This document shows positions 24,646 through 34,244 of a DNA stretch of 64,000 nt, piece by piece; the first letter of the stretch is position 1, and every line of letters starts with the position of its first letter. Source of the DNA: Chromatiaceae bacterium (GTDB lineage Bacteria > Pseudomonadota > Gammaproteobacteria > Chromatiales > Chromatiaceae); assembly GCA_024235215.1 (NCBI GenBank), contig JACKMU010000008.1:186001-250000 (forward strand), given 5' to 3'. The notes under the pieces were generated by a model. It was not told the DNA's origin. It ran no database searches and saw only the letters and a program-made list of their open reading frames with translations. The translations under genes were made by a program, and so were the position numbers.

Positions 24646-26400
24646 TCAATAACGGTATGCGGACTCCACTGAACTGCGGGGCAACACGCCATAGATGCGA
24701 TCGACTACCCGCTTTGCGGGTCGCTGTACGTAGAGCGCATCCACTGCATCCCGATCGAGTATCTCCAACGCCTCCTGCAGATTGGCCTGTAGATCGATTG
24801 CCGCCACCTCCAGGCGTTGACCGGGGATCGCCATCAGATCGATCTCTGCGTCCGTGGGCCGAGGCTGTTCATCGTCCTGCAGATAGCGCACCAGATCCAC
24901 CGCCGGCAGCAGCACCACCGGCGTCTGCTCACGACAGACCAGCAGCCATGCCGGTCGTCGCTCCAGCAGCTGGGCGGCAGCAGTCGGAGAGACCGTCTGG
25001 TCCGTCAGTGCAAAGCTACGCTGTACCACACTGGCGACGCCGATACGGCGCAGTGCCTGGGTCACCGGATCAGTCTTGTAATCCATACCGCTGGCTTTCA
25101 GCACAACGGTAAAAATGGACTCCTTGCCGAACAGTTCGCTGGCAGTCAGCCCGGCAATCACCACCGCCAACATACCCGGCATAATCATCTGCGGTGCGTA
25201 GGTCAACTCGATCATAGCGGTCAGCGCTGCGAGGGGTGCCTGCAGACTTGCCCCCATCATTGCTCCCATTCCCAGCACCGCATAGAAGCCTGCATCGAGT
25301 TCGACGCCCGGTAACAGCCTACTGACGAACTGCGCAAACAGACTGCCCAACACCGCTCCCATGAAGAGCGCCGGCCCGATCATGCCTCCGGGAATTCCCA
25401 TACCAACGGAGACAGTAGTGGCCAGCAATTTGAACCCCAGCAGCAGCACCAGCATGGACCCACCGATCTCACCCAGCAGGGCTGCGTTGACCGTATCGTA
25501 ACCAATCCCCATCACCTCCGGCACCACGATCGCGATCAGGCCTACCGCGAGCCCGGCCACACTGCAACGCCAGAGGAACGGCCATTTCCGCACCATTGGC
25601 GCCAGGCTCTGCAGCAGATGGATGAAGAGGGCCGCGAGCGCACCGGTAATCATACCGAGCAGCAACACCAGCGGTACCTCCCGAAAATTCATCAGATTGA
25701 GCTCAGGAATCAGGAATGCCGGAAGACTGCCAAGCACCAGCACCGAGACCACATTGGCACTGGCGGCTGCTAGCATGACCGGAATGAAACTCGCCAGCGT
25801 GTATTCCAGCATGATCACCTCGAGCGCGAAGATCACTCCCGCCAGCGGGGTATTGAAAGAGGCCGCGATAGCTCCAGCGGTGCCGCACCCGACCAGCGTG
25901 CGGATACAGTTGTTGGGCAGGTGCAGTTGCTGCCCAAGCAGGCTGCCCGAAGCTGCGCCTAGAAAGACATGCGGACCCTCGCGACCCACCGAGTGGCCGC
26001 TGATGATGGCGATGGCCGCTCCGAAAAACTGCAGAAAAAAGCCGCGCAATGTGAGATACCCTTGATGATAGGACATACGCTCCATCACCCGGGCGACGCC
26101 AAGCAGATTGATCCCTCCGGAATAGCGGTGAAAGATCCAACCGATCACCAGACCACCCAGCGTGGGTAACAATAACCGCTGCCAGAACGGCAGCATCTCA
26201 TAGCTTTCCGAGCTGCCACCGGGCAGCAATCCCGCCTGGGTCCCTTCCACCACCAGGCGAAAGAGCACGATCACTGCACCGGCAAACACCCCGGTCAGCA
26301 GCCCAAGTAAAGCCAGTTGCAGCAGTGCATCGGGATGGGCCAGGCGAAGCCGTTGCCGTTCCAGTAGTTCCCGCAGATGGTCGGTCAAGTTTTCGCGCAA
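24646..26400 (-). CDS. ClC-type chloride channel/antiporter with C-terminal CBS-like region
   Basis: Membrane protein of 584 residues of the ClC family. The conserved selectivity elements read GHSVGREGPHV (the gating glutamate is kept; GSGIP is replaced by GHSVG as in ClcB-like proteins), GCGTAGAIAASFNTPLAGVIFALE, and GMGIPGGMIGPALFMGAVLG. About 12 hydrophobic segments fill residues 25-430. The last 140 residues look like a diverged CBS pair that may bind nucleotides (residues about 445-575, ending VDALYVQRPAKRVVDRIYGVLPR). The family includes channels and Cl-/H+ exchangers; the choice between them was not resolved here. Confidence 0.9.
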   Translation of the reverse strand: MRENLTDHLRELLERQRLRLAHPDALLQLALLGLLTGVFAGAVIVLFRLVVEGTQAGLLPGGSSESYEMLPFWQRLLLPTLGGLVIGWIFHRYSGGINLLGVARVMERMSYHQGYLTLRGFFLQFFGAAIAIISGHSVGREGPHVFLGAASGSLLGQQLHLPNNCIRTLVGCGTAGAIAASFNTPLAGVIFALEVIMLEYTLASFIPVMLAAASANVVSVLVLGSLPAFLIPELNLMNFREVPLVLLLGMITGALAALFIHLLQSLAPMVRKWPFLWRCSVAGLAVGLIAIVVPEVMGIGYDTVNAALLGEIGGSMLVLLLGFKLLATTVSVGMGIPGGMIGPALFMGAVLGSLFAQFVSRLLPGVELDAGFYAVLGMGAMMGASLQAPLAALTAMIELTYAPQMIMPGMLAVVIAGLTASELFGKESIFTVVLKASGMDYKTDPVTQALRRIGVASVVQRSFALTDQTVSPTAAAQLLERRPAWLLVCREQTPVVLLPAVDLVRYLQDDEQPRPTDAEIDLMAIPGQRLEVAAIDLQANLQEALEILDRDAVDALYVQRPAKRVVDRIYGVLPRSSVESAYRY

Positions 26401-26492
26401 TGAAATCCCCTTCCTTTCACGACTTGTTGCAGCGCGGGAGACAGCGTTAACCTTGAATAGTAACTCATCCGATAAGAGGCCGGTGAATCACA

Positions 26493-27200
26493 ATGAAGAT
26501 CGACGACGAAAACAGCTACCATGAGGCGAACGAGTTGGAAGTGATGGCGGAAAAGCTGCCACTGGCCGGTGCAACAGTGTTGGAACTGGGGTGTGGCGCG
26601 GCTTTCATGACGCGCAGACTGGCCACCGAACTGGGTTGCGCCAGAATCATTGCCACGGAGGTAGATCGGATTCAACACGAGAAAAACCTGCAGATCGAAG
26701 GGCTCGGCAATGTGGAATTCGTGCTGGGTGGCGCAGAAGCGATAGATCTTCCGCCAGCCAGTGTCGATCTGGTGGTCATGCTTAAATCTTTGCACCACGT
26801 CCCGACCGGGCTCATGGACCAAGCGCTGGCGGAGATCCACCGGGTGCTGGTTCCAGACGGATTCGCCTACCTCTCCGAACCAGTTTATCGTGGCGACTTC
26901 AACGACATCATGCGCCTGTTTCACGACGAAAAGCAGGTGCGGGAAGCGGCGTTCGCCGCGATCAGGCGTGCTGTGGCAGGAGGCGGTTTCACACTGGTTG
27001 AGCAAATATTTTTCAACGTTTCCGGTCACTTCCGCGATTTTGACGAGTTCGAGAACAGAATGCTGAAAGTGACCCACACCGAGCATCGTATAGACACCAA
27101 CCTCCATCGGCAGATTCAAGCTGCATTCCAGCGGCATATGACCCCGCAAGGGGCGGATTTTCTAAAGCCGATGCGAGTGGATCTGCTACGCAAACGGTGA
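26493..27200 (+). CDS. Class I SAM-dependent methyltransferase
   Basis: Soluble methyltransferase of 235 residues. Motif I is VLELGCGAAFMTRRLA (about 29-44), the acidic end of strand 2 is ATEVDR, motif III is FVLGGAEAIDLPPASVDLVVMLKSLHHV, and EIHRVLVPDGFAYLSEPVY is the strand 5 region. The C-terminal third (IFFNVSGHFRDFDEFENRMLKVTHTEHRID) is specific to this subgroup. The substrate is unknown. It is divergent from the ClC gene and stands 130 bases upstream of the Fur-controlled feo operon. Confidence 0.85.
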   Translation: MKIDDENSYHEANELEVMAEKLPLAGATVLELGCGAAFMTRRLATELGCARIIATEVDRIQHEKNLQIEGLGNVEFVLGGAEAIDLPPASVDLVVMLKSLHHVPTGLMDQALAEIHRVLVPDGFAYLSEPVYRGDFNDIMRLFHDEKQVREAAFAAIRRAVAGGGFTLVEQIFFNVSGHFRDFDEFENRMLKVTHTEHRIDTNLHRQIQAAFQRHMTPQGADFLKPMRVDLLRKR

Positions 27201-27267
27201 CACGGTAACGCTGATCAGTGGGGTTGATCCCGGTCAAGCAGACTATTCACTGCCAGAGAAAATTCTG

Positions 27268-27297
27268 TTGATTCGGAATCACCTCCGGTGTTAAGAT
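27268..27297 (+). promoter_or_regulatory. Sigma-70 promoter of feoABC
   Basis: -35 TTGATT (27268-27273), 18-base spacer, -10 TAAGAT (27292-27297). Transcription would start inside the Fur box that follows, a direct repression geometry. Confidence 0.55.
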
Positions 27298-27300
27298 CTA

Positions 27301-27319
27301 AATAGGAATCATTCTTATT
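27301..27319 (+). promoter_or_regulatory. Fur box of feoABC
   Basis: AATAGGAATCATTCTTATT matches the palindromic Fur consensus AATGAGAATCATTCTCATT at 16 of 19 positions. It is 12 bases before the feoA start, overlapping the predicted start of transcription, so iron-bound Fur should repress feoABC. Confidence 0.8.
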
Positions 27320-27331
27320 GATATTTCACCT

Positions 27332-27595
27332 ATGAAGATCGACACCCTCTCTTCAATTACGCTTGATCAGCTCGCAGTCGGCCGGCAGGCGCTCATTTCG
27401 GAAATCAGGGGAGACCGCCAGATGGCGAGGCGGCTGATGAGCCTCGGCATCCGGGTAGGATCGGAGATTCAGGTGACGCAGCAACGGGATAGAGGGGTGG
27501 TCGTCGCTTGCGCTGGAAACCGGGTGGCGCTCGGCGGCAGCGTCGCCAGCAAACTATTTGCTCAACCACTCGTCCCGGCAGATACCGCGCAATAG
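27332..27595 (+). CDS. feoA: Ferrous iron transport protein A
   Basis: A protein of 87 residues with the SH3-like FeoA fold, thought to help the FeoB channel in the cytoplasm. It shows TLDQLAVGRQALISEI, the MARRLMSLGIRVGSEIQVTQ core and VACAGNRVALGGSVASKLFAQPL. First gene of feoABC, directly behind the Fur box. Confidence 0.9.
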   Translation: MKIDTLSSITLDQLAVGRQALISEIRGDRQMARRLMSLGIRVGSEIQVTQQRDRGVVVACAGNRVALGGSVASKLFAQPLVPADTAQ

Positions 27596-27634
27596 CAGAC
27601 GACGAGGCTGGGTATCCGGCCAGCGGAGCAGACC

Positions 27635-29947
27635 TTGCCCACAATTGCATTAGCTGGAAATCCCAACTGCGGCAAGTCCGCACTGTTTAATGCTTTCACC
27701 GGAATTCGCCAGAAAACCGGTAACTGGCCAGGCGTAACCGTCGACCGTAAAGAGGGCCACTTTCGCATTGAAGGCGAAGAGCAGAGCGTGATCGATCTGC
27801 CCGGTATCTATTCGCTCGATGCCTCCTCACTGGATGAGAAGATCACCCGCGACTATCTGCTCTCCCGTGATGCAAACCTGATCATCAATGTGATCGATGC
27901 GTCCAACCTGGAGCGCAACCTCTATTTCAGCGTCCAACTGCGGGAAATGGGGATCCCGATGGTGGTGGCGCTCAATATGATGGACGTGGCGCGCAAACGC
28001 GGCATCGAAGTGGATCTCGAGCGGCTTGCCAAACAGCTCGACTGCCCGGTGGTTCCCGTGGTTGCAGTAACCGGCGAGGGGCTGAATCAGCTCAAGCAGG
28101 AGATCCAACAGCTCCTTGCAACAGCGAAAATCTGCGACTTCCAGGTCACGCATGACACTACCGTAGAACTGGCGATAAGTGACATCATGCAGCGACTGGA
28201 GGGCGTGTCAGACCGAGCCAACCTGCGCTGGCTCTCGTTGAAACTGCTGGAAGGTGACAACCATGCACTCCAACTGGCAGGCGCCGGGATACAGCCGCTG
28301 GTCGAGCAGTGGCAGCAGACTATCGCAGCACGCTCCGGCGAAGAGGCGGAGATTCACATCGCCGATGCGCGTTATGGACATGCGCATACGCTGGCGCAAC
28401 ACTGCACCCGTAAGGCGGGCAAACTGGATCACACGCTCTCCGACCGGATCGATCAGCTGGTGCTCAACCGTATCGCAGGTATCCCGATTTTTCTGGTTAT
28501 CATGTACCTGATGTTCATGTTCACCATCAACGTCGGTGGCGCCTTCATCGATTTTTTCGATATGGCAAGCGGTGCATTGCTGGTGGACGGAGTGGGCGCA
28601 CTGATGACACAGATCGGACTGCCGGAGTGGAGCCGGGTTGTCCTGGCCGAAGGCGTCGGTGGTGGCATTCAGGTGGTCTCAACCTTCGTTCCCATCATCG
28701 CCTGCCTTTACCTTTTTCTTTCGATACTCGAGGACACCGGTTACATGGCGCGCGCCGCGTTTGTGATGGATCGGGCGATGCGGAGTATCGGTCTGCCAGG
28801 TAAGGCGTTCGTACCGATGATCGTCGGGTTCGGTTGCAACGTACCGGCGGTTATGGCGACCCGGACGCTGGAGAACCAGCGTGAACGTAAACTCACCATT
28901 CTGATGAACCCGTTCATGTCCTGCGGCGCACGCCTGCCGGTGTATGCGCTGTTCGTTGCCGCATTCTTCCCGAGCAATGGCCAAAACCTGGTTTTTCTGC
29001 TCTACCTGATCGGCATATCCATTGCAGTGCTCACCGGCATGATCATGCGCCGTACCCTGCTCTCCGGAGAGAGCGCCGGCTTCATGATGGAACTGCCTCC
29101 CTACCACGTCCCCACCCTGAAGGGGGTGGCACTGCGCACCTGGGACCGGGTAAAACTGTTTGTCCGCGATGCCGGTAAAGTGATCGTTACCATGGTGCTG
29201 GCGCTGAACCTGCTCAACTCGGTCGGCACCGATGGTTCGTTCGGCAACCAGGCATCGGACAGATCGGTACTCGCCGCTACCGGAAAAAGCCTCACCCCAA
29301 TGTTTGCACCTCTGGGACTCAACGAAGACAACTGGCCGGCCACGGTGGGCATTTTTACCGGAGTCCTGGCGAAAGAGGCGGTGGTTGGAACCCTGGATTC
29401 GCTGTACACCCAACTGGCGCAGCAGGATCAGGGAGTAGCAGCGGAAGAGAAGGCGTTCCGATTGTGGCCGGCGCTGCTGGCAGCGGCCGCCACCATCCCG
29501 GAGAACCTGGCTGCGATCAGGGACACTCTGCTCGATCCGTTGAGCATGGATATCGGAGATATCAGCACCGCAGAAGCGGCAGCGGAGACTCAGCGAGTGA
29601 ACAGTGGCATCTTCGGTGCAATGGCTTCACGCTTCGACGGACAGGCGGGAGCTTTTGCCTATCTGCTCTTCATTCTCCTCTACTTTCCATGCGTCGCTAC
29701 CATGGGTGCAATCACCCGTGAGACCGGCGGCGCCTGGGCAACGTTTGTTGCCGCATGGACAACCACCGTCGCGTTCACCACTTCCACTATCTTCTATCAG
29801 GCCGCCAGATTCGGTGAACATCCGGTCAGCTCCACGCTCTGGATCTGTGGACTGATCCTGGGGATGGCGCTGGTTGTCTCCGGCCTCAAGCACTGGAATC
29901 ACACAGAGAACGAACCGCGACTACGCTCGCGAAGGGCGGATGCATGA
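27635..29947 (+). CDS. feoB: Ferrous iron transporter B
   Basis: Inner-membrane Fe(II) transporter of 770 residues. The N-terminal G domain has G1 GNPNCGKSALFN (about 8-19), G3 DLPGIYSL, G4 NMMD and a G5-like region; helical insertion follows to about 270. The membrane part carries the gate motifs CNVPAVMATRTLENQRERKLTILMNPFMSCGARLPVY and the second gate LAKEAVVGTLDSLY, with Cys residues on the pathway. It starts with TTG at 27635, six bases after a GGAG, and the P-loop begins at residue 8, so no later start is possible. It overlaps feoC by four bases. Confidence 0.95.
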   Translation: MPTIALAGNPNCGKSALFNAFTGIRQKTGNWPGVTVDRKEGHFRIEGEEQSVIDLPGIYSLDASSLDEKITRDYLLSRDANLIINVIDASNLERNLYFSVQLREMGIPMVVALNMMDVARKRGIEVDLERLAKQLDCPVVPVVAVTGEGLNQLKQEIQQLLATAKICDFQVTHDTTVELAISDIMQRLEGVSDRANLRWLSLKLLEGDNHALQLAGAGIQPLVEQWQQTIAARSGEEAEIHIADARYGHAHTLAQHCTRKAGKLDHTLSDRIDQLVLNRIAGIPIFLVIMYLMFMFTINVGGAFIDFFDMASGALLVDGVGALMTQIGLPEWSRVVLAEGVGGGIQVVSTFVPIIACLYLFLSILEDTGYMARAAFVMDRAMRSIGLPGKAFVPMIVGFGCNVPAVMATRTLENQRERKLTILMNPFMSCGARLPVYALFVAAFFPSNGQNLVFLLYLIGISIAVLTGMIMRRTLLSGESAGFMMELPPYHVPTLKGVALRTWDRVKLFVRDAGKVIVTMVLALNLLNSVGTDGSFGNQASDRSVLAATGKSLTPMFAPLGLNEDNWPATVGIFTGVLAKEAVVGTLDSLYTQLAQQDQGVAAEEKAFRLWPALLAAAATIPENLAAIRDTLLDPLSMDIGDISTAEAAAETQRVNSGIFGAMASRFDGQAGAFAYLLFILLYFPCVATMGAITRETGGAWATFVAAWTTTVAFTTSTIFYQAARFGEHPVSSTLWICGLILGMALVVSGLKHWNHTENEPRLRSRRADA

Positions 29948-30165
29948 TGTTAGCAGAGATAAAATGCTATCTGCAGCAGCATGGCCAGTTGAGCCTGGCG
30001 CAGATTGCGTTGCATTTGGATACCCCACCCGATGCGGTACGCGGCATGCTGGAAATGTTGCTGCGCAAGGGACGGATACGCCGCCAACTGCTCAACTCAG
30101 CCTGTGGCAGCAGCTGCTGCAAGTGCGACAGCGCAGTCACCGAGTTGTATGAGTGGGCCGATTAA
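29944..30165 (+). CDS. feoC: FeoC-like winged-helix protein with cysteine cluster
   Basis: A protein of 73 residues in the FeoC position, overlapping feoB by ATGA. The first 45 residues are a small winged helix (AEIKCYLQQHGQLSLAQIALHL, AVRGMLEMLLRKGRIRRQ). Four cysteines at 54, 58, 59 and 61 (CGSSCCKC) follow, a spacing able to bind a 4Fe-4S cluster as in enterobacterial FeoC, where the cluster may sense oxygen or iron. It probably modulates FeoB assembly or stability; direct DNA binding is unproven. Confidence 0.85.
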   Translation: MMLAEIKCYLQQHGQLSLAQIALHLDTPPDAVRGMLEMLLRKGRIRRQLLNSACGSSCCKCDSAVTELYEWAD

Positions 30166-30347
30166 TGCCACCGGTTGCGCCGGGCTTCGAATGCGGAAAG
30201 GCTGAAGCCTGATCCGTTAGCTGGCCGCGCTGCAGCGTGCCCGGACAAATCTGGCCGTTACTTAGCCACTCCATCAAACTCCTGCTCCCCACCCACACAG
30301 CTGCTGAGACCGTCCATGAGGAAGCAACCTCTACCGGCACTCGATCG

Positions 30348-31781
30348 ATGATTGATACCACCCGGCTGGCACCATACACGCTATTAACACTGCTTGCTCT
30401 ACTGCTCACCGGCTGTGCGCAGCTGCCGGCGCAACGGCAATGGAGTGACGACTGCACTTGGCAGCTGGAGAGACTACACCGGGAGGCGCTAAGCGCCGGT
30501 GTCGCCGACGTGCAGGCGCACCAAGTAGGTGACTATCCCTATCTGCGGGCCGACCGTTTCCTGTGGAACCAGCTGCCCCAATTGAAGCTGAAAACGCAGC
30601 GCCGAGAGTGGACACAGCTTGTACTGGAGTTTGGCAACGCAGCACTCACGGCTGATCATGCCAATCTCTCCGCAGTCACCCCGCTGACTTCATTACGTGC
30701 CTGCCTGCAGACGCAGGCAGAAGAGCTGGCGGCACGCCCCGACTATCTGCTGACATTGAGTGAGCAGCCCTATCCCTCTGAATACAGCCACACCGCAAGG
30801 GTGGTTGGCCTCTACCCCATCACCCGTCATCTCATGCTGGCCTGGCTGCCGGCACTGCACCAGGAGCTGCGGGAGCGCTATCTGCGGGGCCCTGCCAACC
30901 CGGTAACGCGCTATGTTCCGGCGGGCACCCCCGGCCTGACCGCTGACCTGATCAGACGTTGGCTGAAAGCCGCCACCGCAGTCAGCCCCCTGGGCCTGCC
31001 ACGGCTTGCAGTGGATCAGCAGCAACGACTACTGGCCCATTTCGCCCCAGTCTGGCGAATCGAGACACGTGCTTCCTTCGACCTTCCGGGAGTGCCTTTC
31101 CGCACTGTCCGGTCAGTGGGAGTGAACTCCCAGTGGCCGGTCACCTACAGCTACCTCTCTTACAGCAGTTGGCGAGGACGGGCATTGCTACAACTCAACT
31201 ATCTGATCTGGTTCGATGAGCGCCCCGCTGCGACGCTTCTGGACATCTACGCCGGCAAGCTCGACGGGATGCTGCTGCGTCTGACGCTTGATCAGGAAGG
31301 AAGACCGCTGTTGCTGGACAGCATTCACCCCTGCGGCTGTTATCACAGCCTGATACCGCTACAACCGGGAGTGCGCCTGGCCAGCACCGAAGCGCTGATC
31401 GAGCCCCCACTGCTACTCGACGGCTTGCCGGAGGCGGGAGACGCGATGCGGGTCAGTGTGGCACTCAGCAGCTCGGATCACATGCTGTTGGGAGTGAACT
31501 GGGAGCCACGGGAGTGGGACGGCAACAAATATCTCCTGCTTCCCGCCGACCAACTACGCAGCATTGCCACCACAGCGGGGCGGCGCAACCTCTTTGCACC
31601 GCCCTTCGGATTGATTCCGGGTAGTGAACGCAGTGAGGCACTGCTGCTTTGGCCAAGTGGCGTGGTAATGCCTGGAACGATGCGCCAGTGGGGGCATCAT
31701 GCAATCACGTTCAGCAACGATCGCCATTTCGATGATGCGGACCTGCTCGAGCAGTTGTTCGTCCACTTGCCGATAGAGTAG
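30348..31781 (+). CDS. Predicted lipoprotein of unknown function
   Basis: A protein of 477 residues with a lipoprotein signal: MIDTTRLAPYTLLTLLALLL followed by LTGC. The ATG at 30348 was chosen because it places the signal at the N-terminus; the frame is open 37 codons earlier. The body has no recognised domain; it holds helices (ADRFLWNQLPQLKLKTQRREWTQLVLEFGNAAL) and a beta-rich C-terminal half with VTYSYLSYSSWRGRALLQLNYLIWFDERP and HHAITFSNDRHFDDADLLEQL. Similar lipoproteins occur as hypotheticals in other sulfur-oxidising gammaproteobacteria as far as I can recall. It lies between feoABC and the convergent argS operon with its own spacing. Confidence 0.7.
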   Translation: MIDTTRLAPYTLLTLLALLLTGCAQLPAQRQWSDDCTWQLERLHREALSAGVADVQAHQVGDYPYLRADRFLWNQLPQLKLKTQRREWTQLVLEFGNAALTADHANLSAVTPLTSLRACLQTQAEELAARPDYLLTLSEQPYPSEYSHTARVVGLYPITRHLMLAWLPALHQELRERYLRGPANPVTRYVPAGTPGLTADLIRRWLKAATAVSPLGLPRLAVDQQQRLLAHFAPVWRIETRASFDLPGVPFRTVRSVGVNSQWPVTYSYLSYSSWRGRALLQLNYLIWFDERPAATLLDIYAGKLDGMLLRLTLDQEGRPLLLDSIHPCGCYHSLIPLQPGVRLASTEALIEPPLLLDGLPEAGDAMRVSVALSSSDHMLLGVNWEPREWDGNKYLLLPADQLRSIATTAGRRNLFAPPFGLIPGSERSEALLLWPSGVVMPGTMRQWGHHAITFSNDRHFDDADLLEQLFVHLPIE

Positions 31782-31797
31782 TCCGGTTTCATCTGCG

Positions 31798-32391
31798 CTA
31801 TTTCAGCTTGATCATCAAACTGTTGATCCGATTCTGCTTCAATTTTGCGTTGAGCAGTTTGACCTTTTCCTGAGTGTATGGGCCTGCTCTCACCCGGTGA
31901 AATGTCTCGCCATTGTCGATTTTCACCTTCTGGATCTCCGCCTGAATCCCGACCAGGGCCAGGCTCGCCTTGAGGCGATCGGCATCGGCATACTTTCTGA
32001 ACGAACCCATCTGCAGCATGTATCTCTCCGATAGAGACTGGATTTCCCGGGGTGATTCGATGTTCGCAGCACTCTTGGGAGCGGCACCCGGTTCTGGTAC
32101 CGGCTCCGGTTCAGGCACCACCACCTCCATCTCCGGCAAAATGGTATAAAATTCATAAACAGGTTTTGGTGGCGTATCACTCTCGCCGCGCACTTCCCGC
32201 TCCTCTTTTGCCGGTGCCCTCCTAGCGGACGGTTCCACCGCCCCCTGTCGTTCGGCAGGCAGCAGCTTGAGCCACGCCAGGCCGCTGAAAAAGAGCCCGG
32301 CCAACAAACCGACGATAAACCATACCCAACCGGGAATCGCGCCGCGCTTCTTTGTTGGGGGATTGGCCCGACTCTTGTAGTCCCTAGGCAT
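31798..32391 (-). CDS. SPOR domain cell division protein (FtsN-like)
   Basis: A protein of 197 residues anchored by one membrane helix (residues 20-42, GWVWFIVGLLAGLFFSGLAWL) after a short basic cytoplasmic tail. A proline/glutamate-rich periplasmic linker includes YEFYTILPEMEVVVPEPEP, a stretch seen in FtsN-type proteins downstream of argS. Residues 122-197 form the SPOR domain (YMLQMGSFRKYADADRLKASLALVGIQAEIQ, FHRVRAGPYTQEKVKLLNAKL) that binds denuded septal glycan. Its start overlaps the argS stop by one base (TAATG), so it is coupled to argS. Role in septal peptidoglycan synthesis is inferred from family and context. Confidence 0.88.
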   Translation of the reverse strand: MPRDYKSRANPPTKKRGAIPGWVWFIVGLLAGLFFSGLAWLKLLPAERQGAVEPSARRAPAKEEREVRGESDTPPKPVYEFYTILPEMEVVVPEPEPVPEPGAAPKSAANIESPREIQSLSERYMLQMGSFRKYADADRLKASLALVGIQAEIQKVKIDNGETFHRVRAGPYTQEKVKLLNAKLKQNRINSLMIKLK

Positions 32392-34151
32392 TACATCCGC
32401 TCCGGTGCCGAGACACCCAGCAGATTGAGTCCATTGCGCAGCACCTGCCGGACAGCAAGAATCAATTTGATGCGTGCATCCCGCAGTGATTGATCGGCAA
32501 CCAAGAACTGGTGAGCGTTATAGTAGGTGTGAAACTCGTTGGCAAATTCGCGCAAATAGTGGCACAGCTGGTGCGGCTCCCGGTTCAGCGCGGAACTCTC
32601 CACCACTTCAGCATAGCGGGAGAGACTGGCGAGCAACGCCAGTTCGTGCGCTTCGGTGAGCCGATCGAGACTCTGCGTCCCGGCACTCGGCTCCACCGTT
32701 ATTCCTTTCTCGGACGCCTGCCGCAACACGCTGCAGACGCGCGCGTGAGCGTACTGTACATAATAGACCGGGTTGTCGCTGGAGCTGGATTTGGCCAGAT
32801 CCAGATCGAAATCTAGGTGTTGCTCACACTTACGCATCACATAGAAGAAGCGCGCGGCATCCCGCCCCACCTCCTTGCGCAGTTCGCGCAAAGTCACGAA
32901 GGAACCGGAACGGGTAGACATCTGCACCTTCTCACCACCGCGGTAGAGATTGGCAAACTGTACCAGCAACACATCCAGTCTGGCAGGATCGTCACCCATC
33001 GCCGCTAACGCCCCCTTGATGCGTGGTACGTATCCATGATGATCTGCGCCCCAGACGTCGATCACGGAATCGAAGCCACGCTCCAACTTATCCATATGGT
33101 AGGCGATATCCGACGCAAAATAGGTGGGTTGACCGTTCTCACGCACCACCACACGATCTTTCTCGTCGCCGTATGCAGTGGAACGGAACCAGAGGGCGCC
33201 CCCTTTTTCGTAGAGCTGATCCAGGTTACGCAGCTTCTCTATAGCGCGATTGACCGCACCCGATTCGGTGAGAGTGCGCTCCGAGTACCACTCCTCATAG
33301 GTGACGCCAAACAGTGCCAGGTCGTCGCGGATATCATCCAGAATCAGGTTCAGCGCCAGTTCGAACACGAAACGGTAGCGGTTATCTCCCAACAGCTTTT
33401 TACTCCGTTCGATCAGCGCGTCGATGTGCTGCTCTTTATCACCTCCCGCCGGTTCATCGGCCGGAAGATCCAGGAACAGATCTTCAACCGGATGTAGGTA
33501 GGCATCGCCATGTTCCCGGTGTAACGTAGCCGCGATATCCCAGATGTAGTCACCTTTATAACCGTTGCTAGGAAAGGCAAGCTCCTGGTCACACAGCTCC
33601 AGATAGCGCAGCCAAACACTGGTTGCGAGAATGTCCATCTGCCGACCGGCATCATTGACGTAGTACTCGCGGTGAACGTTAAACCCGACCGCTTGTAGCA
33701 GATCTGCAACCACCGCGCCATACGCTGCACCGCGGCCATGTCCGACGTGCAGCGGACCGGTGGGATTGGCGGAGACGAACTCCACCTGTATACGCCGCCC
33801 CTGGCCGATTTCGCTGCGTCCGAAGGCATGCCCGGCAGCGATCGCCTGCGGCACCGACTGGTGATAAGCCGCCTTGCTCAGATAAAAATTGATGAAACCG
33901 GGTCCGGCCACCTCGATCCGCTCGACCAGCTCACTCGACGGTATAGCCGCAACCAGCCTTTCTGCCAACTCCCGCGGCCGGGTGCGTGCCAGCTTGGCAA
34001 GCACCATCGCAATATTACAGGCGAAATCCCCATGGCGCGTATCCCTCGCCCGCTCTATCATCGGTGTCGAAACAGCGTCGCCGGGGATGGCGGCATCCGC
34101 CATAAGCTTTTGCAGTGCCTGTGAAACCAGTTCCTGAAGTTGGTTTTTCAT
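32391..34151 (-). CDS. argS: Arginyl-tRNA synthetase
   Basis: Class I aminoacyl-tRNA synthetase of 586 residues. The N-terminal tRNA D-loop domain (to about 110) leads to EFVSANPTGPLHVGHGRGAAYG containing the HIGH-type HVGH motif, then DIAYHMDKLERGFDSVIDVWGADHHGYVPRIKGAL, a KMSKS-region replaced by VQMSTRSG as in many ArgRS, and the C-terminal anticodon-binding helices (ALNREPHQLCHYLREFANEFHTYYNAHQFL, ending LNLLGVSAPERM). It precedes the FtsN-like gene and follows priA by 93 bases. Confidence 0.97.
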   Translation of the reverse strand: MKNQLQELVSQALQKLMADAAIPGDAVSTPMIERARDTRHGDFACNIAMVLAKLARTRPRELAERLVAAIPSSELVERIEVAGPGFINFYLSKAAYHQSVPQAIAAGHAFGRSEIGQGRRIQVEFVSANPTGPLHVGHGRGAAYGAVVADLLQAVGFNVHREYYVNDAGRQMDILATSVWLRYLELCDQELAFPSNGYKGDYIWDIAATLHREHGDAYLHPVEDLFLDLPADEPAGGDKEQHIDALIERSKKLLGDNRYRFVFELALNLILDDIRDDLALFGVTYEEWYSERTLTESGAVNRAIEKLRNLDQLYEKGGALWFRSTAYGDEKDRVVVRENGQPTYFASDIAYHMDKLERGFDSVIDVWGADHHGYVPRIKGALAAMGDDPARLDVLLVQFANLYRGGEKVQMSTRSGSFVTLRELRKEVGRDAARFFYVMRKCEQHLDFDLDLAKSSSSDNPVYYVQYAHARVCSVLRQASEKGITVEPSAGTQSLDRLTEAHELALLASLSRYAEVVESSALNREPHQLCHYLREFANEFHTYYNAHQFLVADQSLRDARIKLILAVRQVLRNGLNLLGVSAPERM

Positions 34152-34244
34152 CGGTCTGACTCGAAGTTCCTAAAGCAAAATAAAAGCTGCTCAGGATAGC
34201 AGGAATCGCTCAGCGAGCGTAGTTGCGGTGTGACTGCCCCCTGA

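Noticed and set aside
23430..25112. Open frame of 560 codons on the plus strand across ppk2 and ClC genes
   Set aside because: It lies opposite two well-conserved genes, has no ribosome site, and its C-terminal part is Pro/Arg-rich as expected for an antisense shadow in GC-rich DNA.
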